From assembly GCA_018340375.1 (NCBI GenBank), contig JAFFJZ010000001.1, positions 43,516,001-43,580,000 of the forward strand: a stretch of DNA of 64,000 nucleotides, read 5' to 3'. The stretch comes from Gonatopus flavifemur. Its lineage: Eukaryota; Arthropoda; Insecta; Hymenoptera; Dryinidae. Positions 49,311-60,069 of this stretch are shown one piece after another. The notes under the pieces are model-generated. The model did not search any database, was not told the origin of the DNA, and saw nothing but the letters and a program-made list of their open reading frames with translations. Position 1 is the stretch's first letter. Every line of letters starts with the position of its first letter. The position numbers and the translations under genes are program-made.

Positions 49311-51455
49311 ATATAAATGTACAGGTTGATATTCCCTCCTCATGTGAACTGAAATCAACGTTTATAATCAAACAATTTCTTTTCGTTCCGTAACTTTCTA
49401 ATACAAAACCATACGAATTTTCTATTAGGACAGATAGGAGCATTGATATTCATATACTCATAATTCACAATTTCAATTTGCACGTGAAGGATCATGTCAT
49501 AATTTGTGTCATTTTTGTAGCACATCAAAATTCACAAAAAAGAATAACATGATCAATATGAAAGCATGAAGTAGCCCTTTATGAGATTTAGACACACGAA
49601 CGATGCTGATGAATCTCCACACGCGTGAAGACCGCTTTGGGATGTGAATTGAACGAAGTCCTAAGAGAAAAGCGTCTTACCAAGATAAACTTAAACTGTG
49701 CTTATTTTTCGTGTTTGTGGCCGAGCTTACTGACGCGAGAGGATTCTTAATCCCGTTCCAAGTATTATTGTTCTCATTAAGAACTTGGTAGAAGAGTTTA
49801 ATGAAATCGCGGTGGAAATTGAATACAATTTGTTACATGTAACCTAGTCTGCATTCGAAGTTTTACATAATTCCATGGAACTCTCATTTTCACCTGAGAG
49901 AATAACTGAGTTGGTAAATTAGTTCGTTGAGCATACGATATTGAATCAATCATACTTACTGGAATATCGTTTTGTTTCCCAAGAGAACACCAAGACAATG
50001 AATATTGTCCATACAGTAATCCGTATTTCTATTATGCGAGAAAATAAATTGATATATGTACATTAAGATTTATGTCGTTTACTAACATACGAGTACTAGA
50101 TCGAATTATTTGCATAATTATTTTAGTCAGCTATTTCAACAAACATACGTTCCCTTCTCAGCTTCAATGATTTCAAATCATACGAATATTGTTTGATCTA
50201 ACATTGAGAATTATTAATCCGAGAAATCGTTCAATCAGTTCAGGTACTCAAGGTTCCTCAAATGTGTTTAATTCTGTTGATGGAAGCGTTGATTACCTGT
50301 TGACGCTACCGACCAGTACAGCAGTCTCCGAGCAACTTATCTAATGGATTTATAAATTACATTTTCCACTTGAAAATAGAAATCGAGGAAATGATGAATC
50401 GTTCAACTGGGCAGACTAGAAAAAGAAATTTTTGGATTTGTTGCACCAAATATTAAATTTGAGATAGAAAATTGTTTTTCAAAATAGATCTCTCGATGCG
50501 ATGATCATTGGGATAACTGATTTTTCTGATTACTTTTCTAATTGCTATCACATTAAAATTACGTTTCTTCACTGTTTAATCACAGATCACGCGTGAACGT
50601 CGATTTTTATTCATCAATGGAAGATGCAGTACAGGAAATAAGAGACCGAATGATTTATTTCAGAGAACATTTCCAACTATTCGTAAAGATATTCCGTGAG
50701 ATTTCTGCAGAATCTCTTCAGAGTTTCGTAATGCACCAAAATTCTGCAGAGAGTCAAAGATTCGTATTGAATTGGCGTATGCTTTTGGTATTCCATTCTA
50801 TGTTCTGAAAACGTGTTATCAAAGTTTGAATAGATCACCAGGCCAGATTGTTGTGAGACGAATACATTTTGAAAAAAAAAATCATTCGAATGGTTTCATG
50901 CGGTAGAGTTCAATTGTTGCGAGCTGTGAAAGTCAAGACTGCTATTAATCTTCGGACCATCGACGTGGTTTCAAACGAGGTCATATGTAACCAACGTATT
51001 TAGTTTATGTGAATTTTTTCAAAATATCATTCAAAAGTCAATACGTTTTTTTGCAAGCAGAATCGATTTCTAAGTAGAAACATTTTCAGAATTATATATA
51101 ATTTATATATTTTAATAGAATTGAATACACATTATGAATGAACTATGTTGAATTGTATATAAACTGTATATAATTTTGGAAATTGTTCTAGTCGCGTTCT
51201 GACGAAAATTGTTCGTGACTTTTGCAGATTCGTGATGACCATCCCGGCGGAATCGACCAATTTTTATAGAAGATATATCAAAGTTCCATCAACATCACAT
51301 GATGATGTATTGAGAACTAGCTATGTCTTCGATAAAAGAAAATTGAGTTCTATAGAAAAATGTTCATTAGTATTCCAAATTTAATGCAGTATATTTACAT
51401 GAATGATATGTAATTTTCAGGGATTGTAACGTTATTTATTTTCATTAATCATTAT
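49311..51455. other. No supported feature
   Basis: Open frames are under 75 codons. 51,085-51,185 has 'aattatatataatttatat'-type words resembling the CCC-RRGTGG MITE interior, but clear ends are missing. Confidence 0.35.
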
Positions 51456-52148
51456 TAGGTATGTGCGAGTACTAGAAATTGTCGAGTATTTTTGAGTCGA
51501 GTCGAGTAACTTTCGCTACTCAGAGTTTTCCGAGTAATTCGTTAATTTTCTCAAATTTCCAGAAATCCTATAGATCTTTCTTTATTCAACTTTTATTCAT
51601 TATTTTCTTTACTTTTCCGAAAGACGTAATTATTTTGTAACCAAACATTATTTATTTTGCAATAAAGAAAAATTGACTCATTTATTGCTCAATGCTAGTC
51701 TATAACATTCCTCGAATAGGCAACAAAGTGAGTTAGCTTTTTGTTATTCATATTCGTATTTGACTTTACATATAAACATTCAATCTATGTTTTTATTTGA
51801 ATTTTCGATGGAAATATTTTTCGTCTTCTTCTAAAAATTACATGTATTTAATAATGAATTAATCATTAATCCTTAGAAAGTACATACACTAAAGATGATG
51901 TGAGTAAATATTTATATAAATCCATTGTTCCTTTGTCAATATCACGATTGAAATTCGTCTTCATTCCATCATGCATAACAATATGTACAAATTGATGGTT
52001 CGAAAATATATCAGTTATATTTTCCATATCCGAAATTATTTGACATTGAATTATTGCTCTTATTTCTTTGAAATAATTCAGCGGCCCTTTTAGTTACACT
52101 TTTTTCAAACTTTCATGGAAAATATTTGAATGATAATAAAATCATTAA

Positions 52149-52511
52149 TTGAGCCTATTATACTATATCTGGAATTCGTTTTGTTCAGACGAAACTCCAT
52201 CCAAATCATTGGAATTTCTTGCAACTATCGATAAAAAAAATTCTCAACAACTTGATGCATCGAAACAAGAAGTGAAGAAATATTTTGCAGAAAACTTGGT
52301 GTCGCCAGATACAAATATCAGATCATGTTCGAAACAAAAGTCAAATGAATATCCTATAATAGTTCAACTTGCTGAAATCTTCTTATCTATTCCCGCAACT
52401 CAAGTAAGCAGCGGAAGAGCTTTCTCTGATGCAGGAAACGTGGTGACCGCCACCCGTGCTAGATTATCGACAAATCATGTTGAAGAACTATGTTTCTTGC
52501 ATAACAATTGA
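52149..52511 (+). pseudogene. hAT transposase, C-terminal fragment
   Basis: An open frame of 120 codons ends in the hAT C-terminal dimerisation domain, with residues 67-120 recognisable. It carries NEYPIIVQLAE, then LSIPATQVSSGRAFSDAGNV, then RARLSTNHVEELCFLHNN. The family pattern is YPxLxxLAxxxLSIPATS, SERxFSxAG and RxxLxxxxxExLxFLxxN. The normally acidic residue of SERxFS is G (residue 89), and the LxWW segment before YP is not recognised. The BED finger and the DDE core upstream are gone. A splice-acceptor-like 'ttttgttcag' precedes codon 17, so the frame's upstream start is doubtful. This is a dead relic inside the hAT element. Confidence 0.85.
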
Positions 52512-53468
52512 AAAATTGAGTCATGTGAGTGAATTTGAATGAACTATTGTTTATAAGTTTTTGAAGGGATGTTCATCGGGAAAATATGTCTATTCGTACT
52601 ATTGTCTTCGCAAATTTTACTCTCATACTACATATAATCATTCGAAATACATTAATTTGTCGATGACTTGTTCCATGTGATATGAAATAAAACAGAATAT
52701 TGGAGAAATGTGTTGGAAAACGAATTAATTTCATAAATGATTCCGATGAATTTCGATCAATATATACTGCAATGATTTGGGAATCTCTATTACGGAATCA
52801 TTGAGAATTTCGAATATTCGGAAATGATCTTCTTCAGATTACAGGAATGGATCAGAGCCATGGATCAAAATACACTTACTAAGATTGGGAAACTTGTATA
52901 TTTCATTACAACCAACTTTCCTCTGAACACATATTATCAGGAGTGCTTCATACCAATATAAAGAACATAAGGAACCACGGCGGGTTGGTTACACGTGACT
53001 CAACGATCTTTACATATTAGAGAGTCGAATCGAAGTAAGTCATACTTCGCATACTATAGCGATACAGCGCGACCCCGTAGAGTAACGCAGCAGTGGGGTT
53101 ATCATACTACGCACGTAAAGGGAAGACTCATACAGCACACGTATATGTCTACCCATACAAAGAGCAGCAAATATTCGTAGGCATATTTCAATAGATCTAA
53201 AAATCATTGATGGTCAAACAACCTAAAAAAAGATGCAAACTGCTTCATAATGACAAATGAAGCTTCCCTCTAACGAGGAAACAATAATGAAAATTATATG
53301 ACGTCATTCTCCTATACAAGAATGATTTAAAATAACTTGAATGACGCGATATTGTCCCTTGCTTCGTGGAGTTTCAAGATTTATTGAATACGCGATAGAT
53401 TTCGAGTACTCGACTCCAAACTCGAATTACTCGACTCGACTCAACTTGGAAAAATCACCACTCGCACC

Positions 53469-53610
53469 TAGTGATGCTGATTCTTAGAAGAATCGATTCT
53501 CTTTCATACAAAATGTATCAAATTTTTATCGATATTTTATACAGATCTATAAAAATTAAATACTTTTTCTATAAAAAATAATCGATTCTGTTCGAAAATC
53601 GGCATCACTA
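53469..53610. mobile_element. TAGTGATG-ended hAT-like MITE, copy 2, nested
   Basis: The ends are TAGTGATGCTGATTCTTAG and, on the other strand, TAGTGATGCCGATTTTCG. The next bases 'aatcgattct' and 'aatcgatt' also pair. It is flanked by the identical 8-mer CTCGCACC (53,461-53,468 and 53,611-53,618), which is part of the hAT terminal repeat it landed in. It is 142 bp. It resembles 16,404-16,546. Confidence 0.9.
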
Positions 53611-53635
53611 CTCGCACCTTCCTACTCATTGTATA

Positions 53636-53682
53636 CACAGAAAAAAGTATTTCTCAGATTCGAAGAAATATTTTTTTCTGTG
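53636..53682. mobile_element. 47-bp CACAGAAAAA hairpin flanked by TA
   Basis: CACAGAAAAAAGTATTTCT and AGAAATATTTTTTTCTGTG are inverted around nine bases, with TA on each side. It is very short; it may be an extreme deletion derivative of the CACTG/CACGG group. It lies 12 bp after the end of the hAT element. Confidence 0.45.
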
Positions 53683-54635
53683 TAGAAGATATATATAATA
53701 ATATACATATTGTGAGCAAATTATTTATGTTTTTTATATACTCAGTGACCAAAGTGAATAAATTTACACTCTTTGGTAATTTTGAAAACGTTTTCACTCA
53801 AAAACACGTGAATTTATAAATGATTGCATCGAATGAGTATGCTCATGCATAGTTCATATGTGACTTTGTCTTGGAAAACAATTTGATGGAATTCTTATAA
53901 AACTCATTGATAAATTTATATGAATTTCCATAAATTCAATACATATTTTGTATAAGAATTGCATATAAACTGTATCACATTATTCCCAAACTGTCCATAA
54001 ATGATATATGAATATCTCAATTATACACGGTTCCCACACAATTATATAAAAAATCCACCTGGTGAGTCAAGTTTTTGGCACAAAGTTGAAACTGGAAATT
54101 CGAGGTTGGTAGCTGAGTGATGTAATTTCCCAACAAAACATTGATTCAAAAATTCTAGTCAATGCTGAATGAATTTTGGATATAAAAAAAAAAAGTAATG
54201 ATGGGTGATCTTGACAAAAACAAGTCTTTTCATTATAAATTTGTATTGAATTTCGATGAGGATCTCACAAAAATCAATGGAAATTCAACAATTTTTGTCA
54301 AGATTATCCATCTCTGAGAAACACTTGGACAAAGTTTCATTGAAAGTCTAAGCAGTCAACCGGTACCTGAATAGAAAGGTTTTTTGAATGATATATCATT
54401 TATATCAAGTTCAAAGAAATTCATGTATCGTTTATAATTAATAATAATTCTATATGAACTATACATAGGTTGAAAATTTTCTCCCCTTGGGAAATCAATC
54501 TGAAATCAAAACCTTCCACAATTCTATAGAACTTCTTTGCTCTCTAGAACGACGCACAACGTTTTCATCATACATTATCTTTGGGAAATAATTATAATAT
54601 TCCAGTATGGAATCAACAATAGCAAAACGCGTGAC
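53683..54635. other. No supported feature
   Basis: Very A+T-rich, with 'tatatgaatttccataaatt'-type words but no defined ends. Confidence 0.35.
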
Positions 54636-54767
54636 CCATATGAAAAATTTTCGACATTATACATAATTTTTATATTATATAATTTAATTTATTCCAATAT
54701 AGTTTTGATATAATTCCTATATAATTTTATAAAAATCATTCCAAATCTGAAAATTTGTCCACATGGG
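54636..54767. mobile_element. Diverged CCC-RRGTGG-family MITE
   Basis: Left CCCATATGAAAAATTTTCG and, on the other strand, CCCATGTGGACAAATTTTC are inverted ends, and the centre is made of 'ataatttttatattatataa'-type words as in 62,250-62,369. TGA lies on both sides. It is 132 bp. It is an older relative of the 120-bp pair. Confidence 0.6.
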
Positions 54768-56371
54768 TGAATAATTGGTATGCAAATTTTGTTCCTTTTA
54801 TTCCTACAGAAAATATATTGAGATCAAGCAATCAAGCAGCACAATCACTTCACGAACAATCAGAAGATATGCGAATAAATAATATTGACTCTTGACAAAA
54901 TCAATTCTTTTGTTTCACAGAATGTAATAGGATTCCAGTCGATATTGTATCAAAATTCATCAAAACTTCATATTTTGTTCATCGAAGAGGATCGATCCTA
55001 TGCGAGGATTTATATTGTCAGAACGAAATCGAATACAGATATTTCATGAATCTCTAAAACCTTCAAATGTATTGATACTACTTGATAAGTTTGAAGGTGG
55101 GTGGAAGTAACGATTATTGTTCCTTTTATCCATCTCTGGGGCAGTGTGACATCAAACTTCACATATGAATTATCAGGAAATGTGAAGAACAATTGGTGCA
55201 GCCTAAAAATATCGTCAAACTGGGAAAACAGACTGACATTTAAGTTGCGTGACTTGTTACAACAAGAACATTGATACAACCTGTCCCCAATTCATTTGGA
55301 AACGATTGTATCGATAGATTTGGAAATTATTGAACTGAAATTATTCTCTCAATACCACATTTTCTTCAAACTTAAATGTGAATATTGATATGATGATTAC
55401 ATAAAGACATGGTGAAAAAAATATATACATCAGGAAGAATGATAATCGAGATAGATATTTGAGATAGAAAGAAAAGATTTGGATCACTGACGGATGAATA
55501 TATCGTAGAAGTTGAGGGACATGTTGGATTTGTGAGATCAACAGGTAGGTAAAGCATAAGCAAGGTTTGAGGATTGCATTAAAGTACTTTACGGATTTGT
55601 TACTTTTGTTAATGGAGTCTCAATTCGGGTAAATATACGAATAGGTATCAAAGAATGATCATGAGAACACATTTATCCTCATTAGTCTGAATCTTAGATC
55701 ATGCCAGGTTTAAGTCAACGTACGTTGGACATTAGGAACGTATAAAATCCTATTCATGGTTTCATTCATGCTTGGTAGCATAATGTTAGGTTGAAAAAGT
55801 GACAACCACAGTTGGAAAGATGTAGTTTTCGTGAATAAGATTTCTAGTCATCATTTATGAGGGATTATGTATTTTGAAATGAGAAGATTCAATGAGATAT
55901 TGTATGACATTTCTTCATAAAGACTTGACTCCAAATTTTTTTCTTGTTTTCATTGTTTCACTGTATTAAAACTTGACCAAGATGGGATAAAATTGGGGAT
56001 GATATACTTCTTTATTTTGAAGAATTTCTATGAATTGTCATGAAAAATTCACTGAAACACGAAACCACATTTTATATGAGAGTATCAATACTGCGAATAT
56101 TGGTTATTCTTGAATACAACTTATTTCTCGAAGAATTGCCACAATAACCTGGCGAATTATTGGATTTCAGTCAAAAATTGAACACTTGAATACACTCAAT
56201 CAAAATTGATAAATTATATACGATTAAATTACACGAAATAACTTCAATACATTCAATTCGTTCGCTCGTATCGATTGTTTTCGTTGATCGATGACAGAAT
56301 TCCGTTTCTAAAATGACATTCTCATTGTTCCATTCAAATAACTCCAATCGCGTTACATTCACAACATGACA
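54768..56371. other. No supported feature
   Basis: Open frames are under 90 codons and unfamiliar. No paired repeats were found. Confidence 0.4.
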
Positions 56372-56518
56372 CAAGAATGGGCAATCGATATTTAGGATAT
56401 CGATATTTTGGAATACAATATTCATCTGGTTTCTTTAAATTTCTATAAAACTTCCACTCAAGCTAGATACATAGTGTATACAGAAAAATATCGATATCGT
56501 AAATAACGCCCATCTCTA
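56372..56518. mobile_element. GATGGGCG-type hAT-like MITE
   Basis: The left arm 'gaatgggcaatcgatattta' then 'ggatatcgatatttt' pairs with the right arm, whose other strand reads 'tagagatgggcgttatttac' then 'gatatcgatattttt'. TAGAGATGGGCGATATCGATA-like ends are a known look of many animal hAT elements. No 8-bp duplication is preserved. It is 147 bp. Confidence 0.6.
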
Positions 56519-57430
56519 CCGCGGTAGCCAATTTTACAGTTTTCGTTCGGCATTTACTTGAAAATTGAGTTTATTTTCCAAAACTTTGTTCTTTTCGTGA
56601 ATTTTTTCATGTGTAAAAAGAACACTAGAGTACATATATGCGTGGAATACACGTTTGACGGTTTCAAAGCAATAATTGCATCGCATTGTGTTGAACGGAA
56701 GTCAGACGCGAAAATTCAAGCATGTGAATTTACAGCGGTTTGTTTTTCTCCATTCAATTCTTTCAGCGTATGGAAATGTGAATCGTAATCAGTAGAACAA
56801 TGTTATGCTCATTTAGCTCTATGAACAGTGAGAGCTATAACAACAAAGGACGCGGACTTGATAAATATTCTTCTGCCGTGACTTCTATTGCGTTTAAAAA
56901 GAGAAAATTCAGCAACTGAAGATGAATAATTGCAACTTTGAGTGAAGGAGTTGAAAAATTCGTAGTTAATCACAGGAGAAATATGTTGAAATTCAAATAT
57001 CATGGTTCATGGAATCATAGGCAGAAAAGTATCTCCTCGCGCGTATTTTGATGTGACTGTATGAAAATGATACATTGTAGGGAGGTTTATGTTTAATTAT
57101 GTCTTAAAGATAATTTTATAGAATTCATATAGAGTTATGTGTGCAATTCCTGTGTATTTTATACATCTCTCGTATAAAGATTGTGTAATTCTTATGAAGG
57201 CTACCTTTCTGTGGAAAATAAATTCAAGAGAGCTAGCTAAGCTAGCGATTATGAAAGTCAAATACACGTTCCCCCAGTGTCGTACAACGAGAAAAGAAAA
57301 TGATTCCAACTTTGAAACAGTGAAGAAATTCAAAATGGGCTCGAAGAGAGCGCCAGATAGTCCTGGAGGGGAACTATGAAAATCGAAAGAAGAACAAGAA
57401 TAAATAATTCTCAGAAAAAGTTACAATAAG
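56519..57430. other. No supported gene
   Basis: An 80-codon plus-strand frame at 57,137-57,379 ends in a less A+T-rich stretch ('gggctcgaagagagcgccag') and is not recognised. It borders the CpG-richer block that follows. Confidence 0.35.
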
Positions 57431-58600
57431 CCCACAAATTACCCTAAACTAACCCAAACCGCGTAGAGGGGGTGGGTGAAAAGAGAACGTGGAATTATGA
57501 CGGGTGAGAGGAAATCGTACACAATATTGAATAAAATAGGAACATATAATTGAGATGAAGGTGCGAGATACAAAGGGTGGGCCTCTACGGCACCACACTA
57601 ATACTTCAAGGGAAAAAACTACAGCCGGTGAAAATCAATGAACAATGATTCTACTAAACTACTAAAGGAATCCATTAAATGCTGGCCAATCAGTCCAGCT
57701 TTAAAACCGACGTGCACTGAAATGGCAGCCACGTTCTTTCCTCTATCCTTTCTATGTAACTTGGCGAGAACTTCGGCGCCCCGCACGAGAGGAATCGATA
57801 TGCTGAAGCAAAGAGGAAATTCCCAAATAATAAGATATTACTAATGGGTGGAACTCACCGACTTTTGTATCCAAAAGAAAGGAGACCAAAATTGGACCCA
57901 ACGGCACGTGGCACAATCCTGGGCACTACGTCACACACCACAATCTATTGCCATCAAGATCGAGACTGCTCGTCTTGCAAAAGTAGCGAGAGCCGGTGAG
58001 CCAAATTCCATCCTCTCTTGATTGCACTGTAAAAAATTTTATTGGAAAATTCCTATATATTTATGTGAAGTGATTAAAACATTCATGCGTTAGGAATTTC
58101 CCCAACTTGTCCTGAAATTTACTATGAAATGTTGGCGAAAATCCCATAAAGTTTGGAATTTTCAGATAAATGTATGGGAAATCTCATATAAATGTACCGG
58201 AAATTGATTTCCAATCAGTGATTGGCATTTTCCGGTTGATGTACACAGGAGAATTCCGGTTATTTTCCACAGTGTGCATGATTCAAAATTAGGCCACCGG
58301 TGGCTCTATTTGCAAATTCGAAGCGTATTCCCGATAGCACGTGGCCCCATGGACGTCGATAGCGAGGGGACCGGCACCGTGGAAATTTCCCTTCATAGGT
58401 CAGACCGGGTTCCACAAGTGTTGCATCGTACGGCAGTGGCAATATATGTTCCCCTCTCCCTCTCTCCTCTCACGGTGGTCTTACGCCTTCAACTCTGTAC
58501 CTGTTCCCCGCCAAGCCAGCATTCCAAGCAAACTGGAGAAAGAGAAGAAAGAAGAAAGCGAGAGAAAGAATTCAAATTCGTATCAGTCGACAATCACATG
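57431..58600. other. CpG-richer block, candidate regulatory region or exon remains, split by a MITE
   Basis: 57,460-57,620, 57,690-58,010 and 58,280-58,520 have clearly more G+C and CpG than the background, with CACGTGGC words at about 57,904 and 58,340, a CRE-like TACGTCAC at about 57,925, and CT-rich and GA-rich tracts at 58,450-58,570. The MITE at 58,025-58,274 separates the halves. No frame on either strand gives a protein I recognise. A minus-strand reading through 57,670-57,810 is open for about 50 codons, but unfamiliar. Confidence 0.2.
58025..58274. mobile_element. CACTG-ended MITE, copy 2 of the 250-260 bp family
   Basis: The ends are CACTGTAAAAAATTTTATTG and, on the other strand, CACTGTGGAAAATAACCGG. 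TG lies on both sides (58,023-58,024 and 58,275-58,276). It shares 'cattcatgcgtta', 'aaatgtaccggaaatt' and the right end with 31,844-32,103, and its left part with 27,241-27,416. Confidence 0.8.
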
Positions 58601-58728
58601 GCTGTGACATCCTTGAGAGACTCTATACAATGCAATTTTTTTATAATATCCGTAAGAGTCTCTCTTGACGACTATAATTCCTAATTCGCGACATCGATGA
58701 GAGAGAGAGAGAATTACAAAAATTTCAT

Positions 58729-58759
58729 GTGACGAGGTATTCAGAAAATACCACGTCAC
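58729..58759. other. 31-bp hairpin GTGACG..CGTCAC
   Basis: 'gtgacgaggtatt' and 'aatacc' plus 'acgtcac' form a 13-bp stem with one mismatch around a five-base loop. It lies 17 bp after a GA repeat (58,697-58,712). No role is evident. Confidence 0.4.
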
Positions 58760-59828
58760 ATTCTGTATGATTTCCATATAGCTGGAATAAATTGTGGGGA
58801 TTGAAGTCCATGCTAGAAAATATTTTTTATAATCAGGCGAGCAGTTCTTTATCGACTGTTGTTTGGCGGCGAAGTGATCAATTGCGGACCAATATCTCAA
58901 ACTGATCCATACGACCATAGTCAGCGGGTCAAAAATTCTGCTTCTCATGAAGTTGTTGGAAAAAATGTGGGACAGTATGTCTAACTCGGGGGGGGGGAAA
59001 GTGTGATTATTTCACCCCTTGATGAACTTTATATATATTTATTCTAAGAAACATCTGCATCCTGAGCAGGAATAGTTAATGTTGTCTTCAAATCTGAGTT
59101 TTTTAGTGTATAGCTCTAAAATCTTAGATAGTGAATATAAATACTACGTATTTATCTGTAATAGGTGGTCAAGTTATCCTATTTACAAATGAAATAATTA
59201 AAGGGATTCTTTGGATTGCTCTTATTCATTTCCGAGGAGAATTTCAACATAAAACGTCAACAATCCTTCCTTCGGGAATTCTTTCCTGAAAGATTCGTGG
59301 AACATTGATTCAAAATCAATACATGACAGGTAGGTCATGGTTTCCTTATGTATCTTCATATGTCGAAATCGATCCTACACACCCTTCCTTATATACTAAA
59401 GCGACAAATATTATTCCTGTTCTTTTTTTCATGAATGTCAATTTCAACTACGTCATGTTCGAAAAATATATCGGTGCGATATGATTCCTTTTTCTTGAGC
59501 ATGAACTTGCGCAAAAACAACTCTGCATGAATTCGAAGATGATTGATGTGGTCTCGTTCTATAAGGAATATAAGAACTTTATTAACCAAACCTGACTCGA
59601 ACAAAGCATTTCTGTTCGTGAGCATATTGTATATACGTTGAATATATAAATAAAAATACGCGACTGTGATGAATCTTCATCCAATCCAAGATAAATTGGA
59701 TGGCATTACGCAATAACATCTTAACTAATAAGAGAAAAAGTTCTAGATTTCAACGTTAATATTTTCCAATTTCTGCGAGATTCAAACATGAAGGTTACAG
59801 GTTATTGCAAAATCATATATTCAAATTT
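58760..59828. other. No supported feature
   Basis: A G-run of nine lies at about 58,988. The 121-codon minus-strand frame at 58,583-58,948 is unfamiliar. Nothing else is seen. Confidence 0.35.
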
Positions 59829-60069
59829 CACTGAGAGGAGGATTTAGTTATAGTTACCAGCATTTGGTAATAGTTACCGAATCTCATAGTTGGATAAGAC
59901 GAAATAAATATTTAGTTATAATCAACGACATAAAAATTCCAACTAGGACCTTTGGTTATAGTTACCAAACTTTAGTTATTATTACCAAACCCTGGTAATA
60001 GTTACTAAATCTTGGTTTTTGAGGAAACCAAATTCATTTGGTAACTATAACTAGGTTCTTTTATCAGTG
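59829..60069. mobile_element. CACTGA-ended element built of GGTTATAGTTACC words
   Basis: The ends are CACTGAGAGGAGGATTTAG and, on the other strand, CACTGATAAAAGAACCTAG, and both run into 'ttatagttacc'. Inside, 'tttggtaatagttacc', 'ggttatagttaccaaa' and 'ctggtaatagttactaaa' recur about every 25-30 bp. TT and TA flank the ends. It is 241 bp. Confidence 0.7.

Larger units (their letters stand above)
51456..53624 (+). mobile_element. Degraded hAT transposon
   Basis: The left end TAGGTATGTGCGAGTAC and, on the other strand, TAGGAAGGTGCGAGTGG are the terminal inverted repeats. They are followed by 'gagtcgagtcgagtaa' on the left and 'ttactcgactcgactcaac' on the right. The flanking 8-mers ATCATTAT and CTCATTGT agree at 6 of 8 places, as for an old hAT duplication. 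About 2.0 kb remains without the nested MITE, shorter than most autonomous hATs. The only recognisable coding part is the transposase tail at 52,149-52,511. 52,990-53,180 is CpG-richer than the rest and may be a further inserted fragment. Confidence 0.85.

Noticed and set aside
49715..49790. tRNA-like 'gtggccgag' phrase
   Set aside because: No B-box at the right distance and no cloverleaf pairing.
51085..51190. Possible further CCC-RRGTGG family copy
   Set aside because: The interior words are similar, but they are generic TA-rich sequence and no terminal CCC motif is present.
58274..58948. 136-codon plus-strand and 121-codon minus-strand open frames
   Set aside because: They lie in a CpG-richer block where stop codons are rarer, overlap each other, and show no homology I know. 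The first begins at a MITE end.
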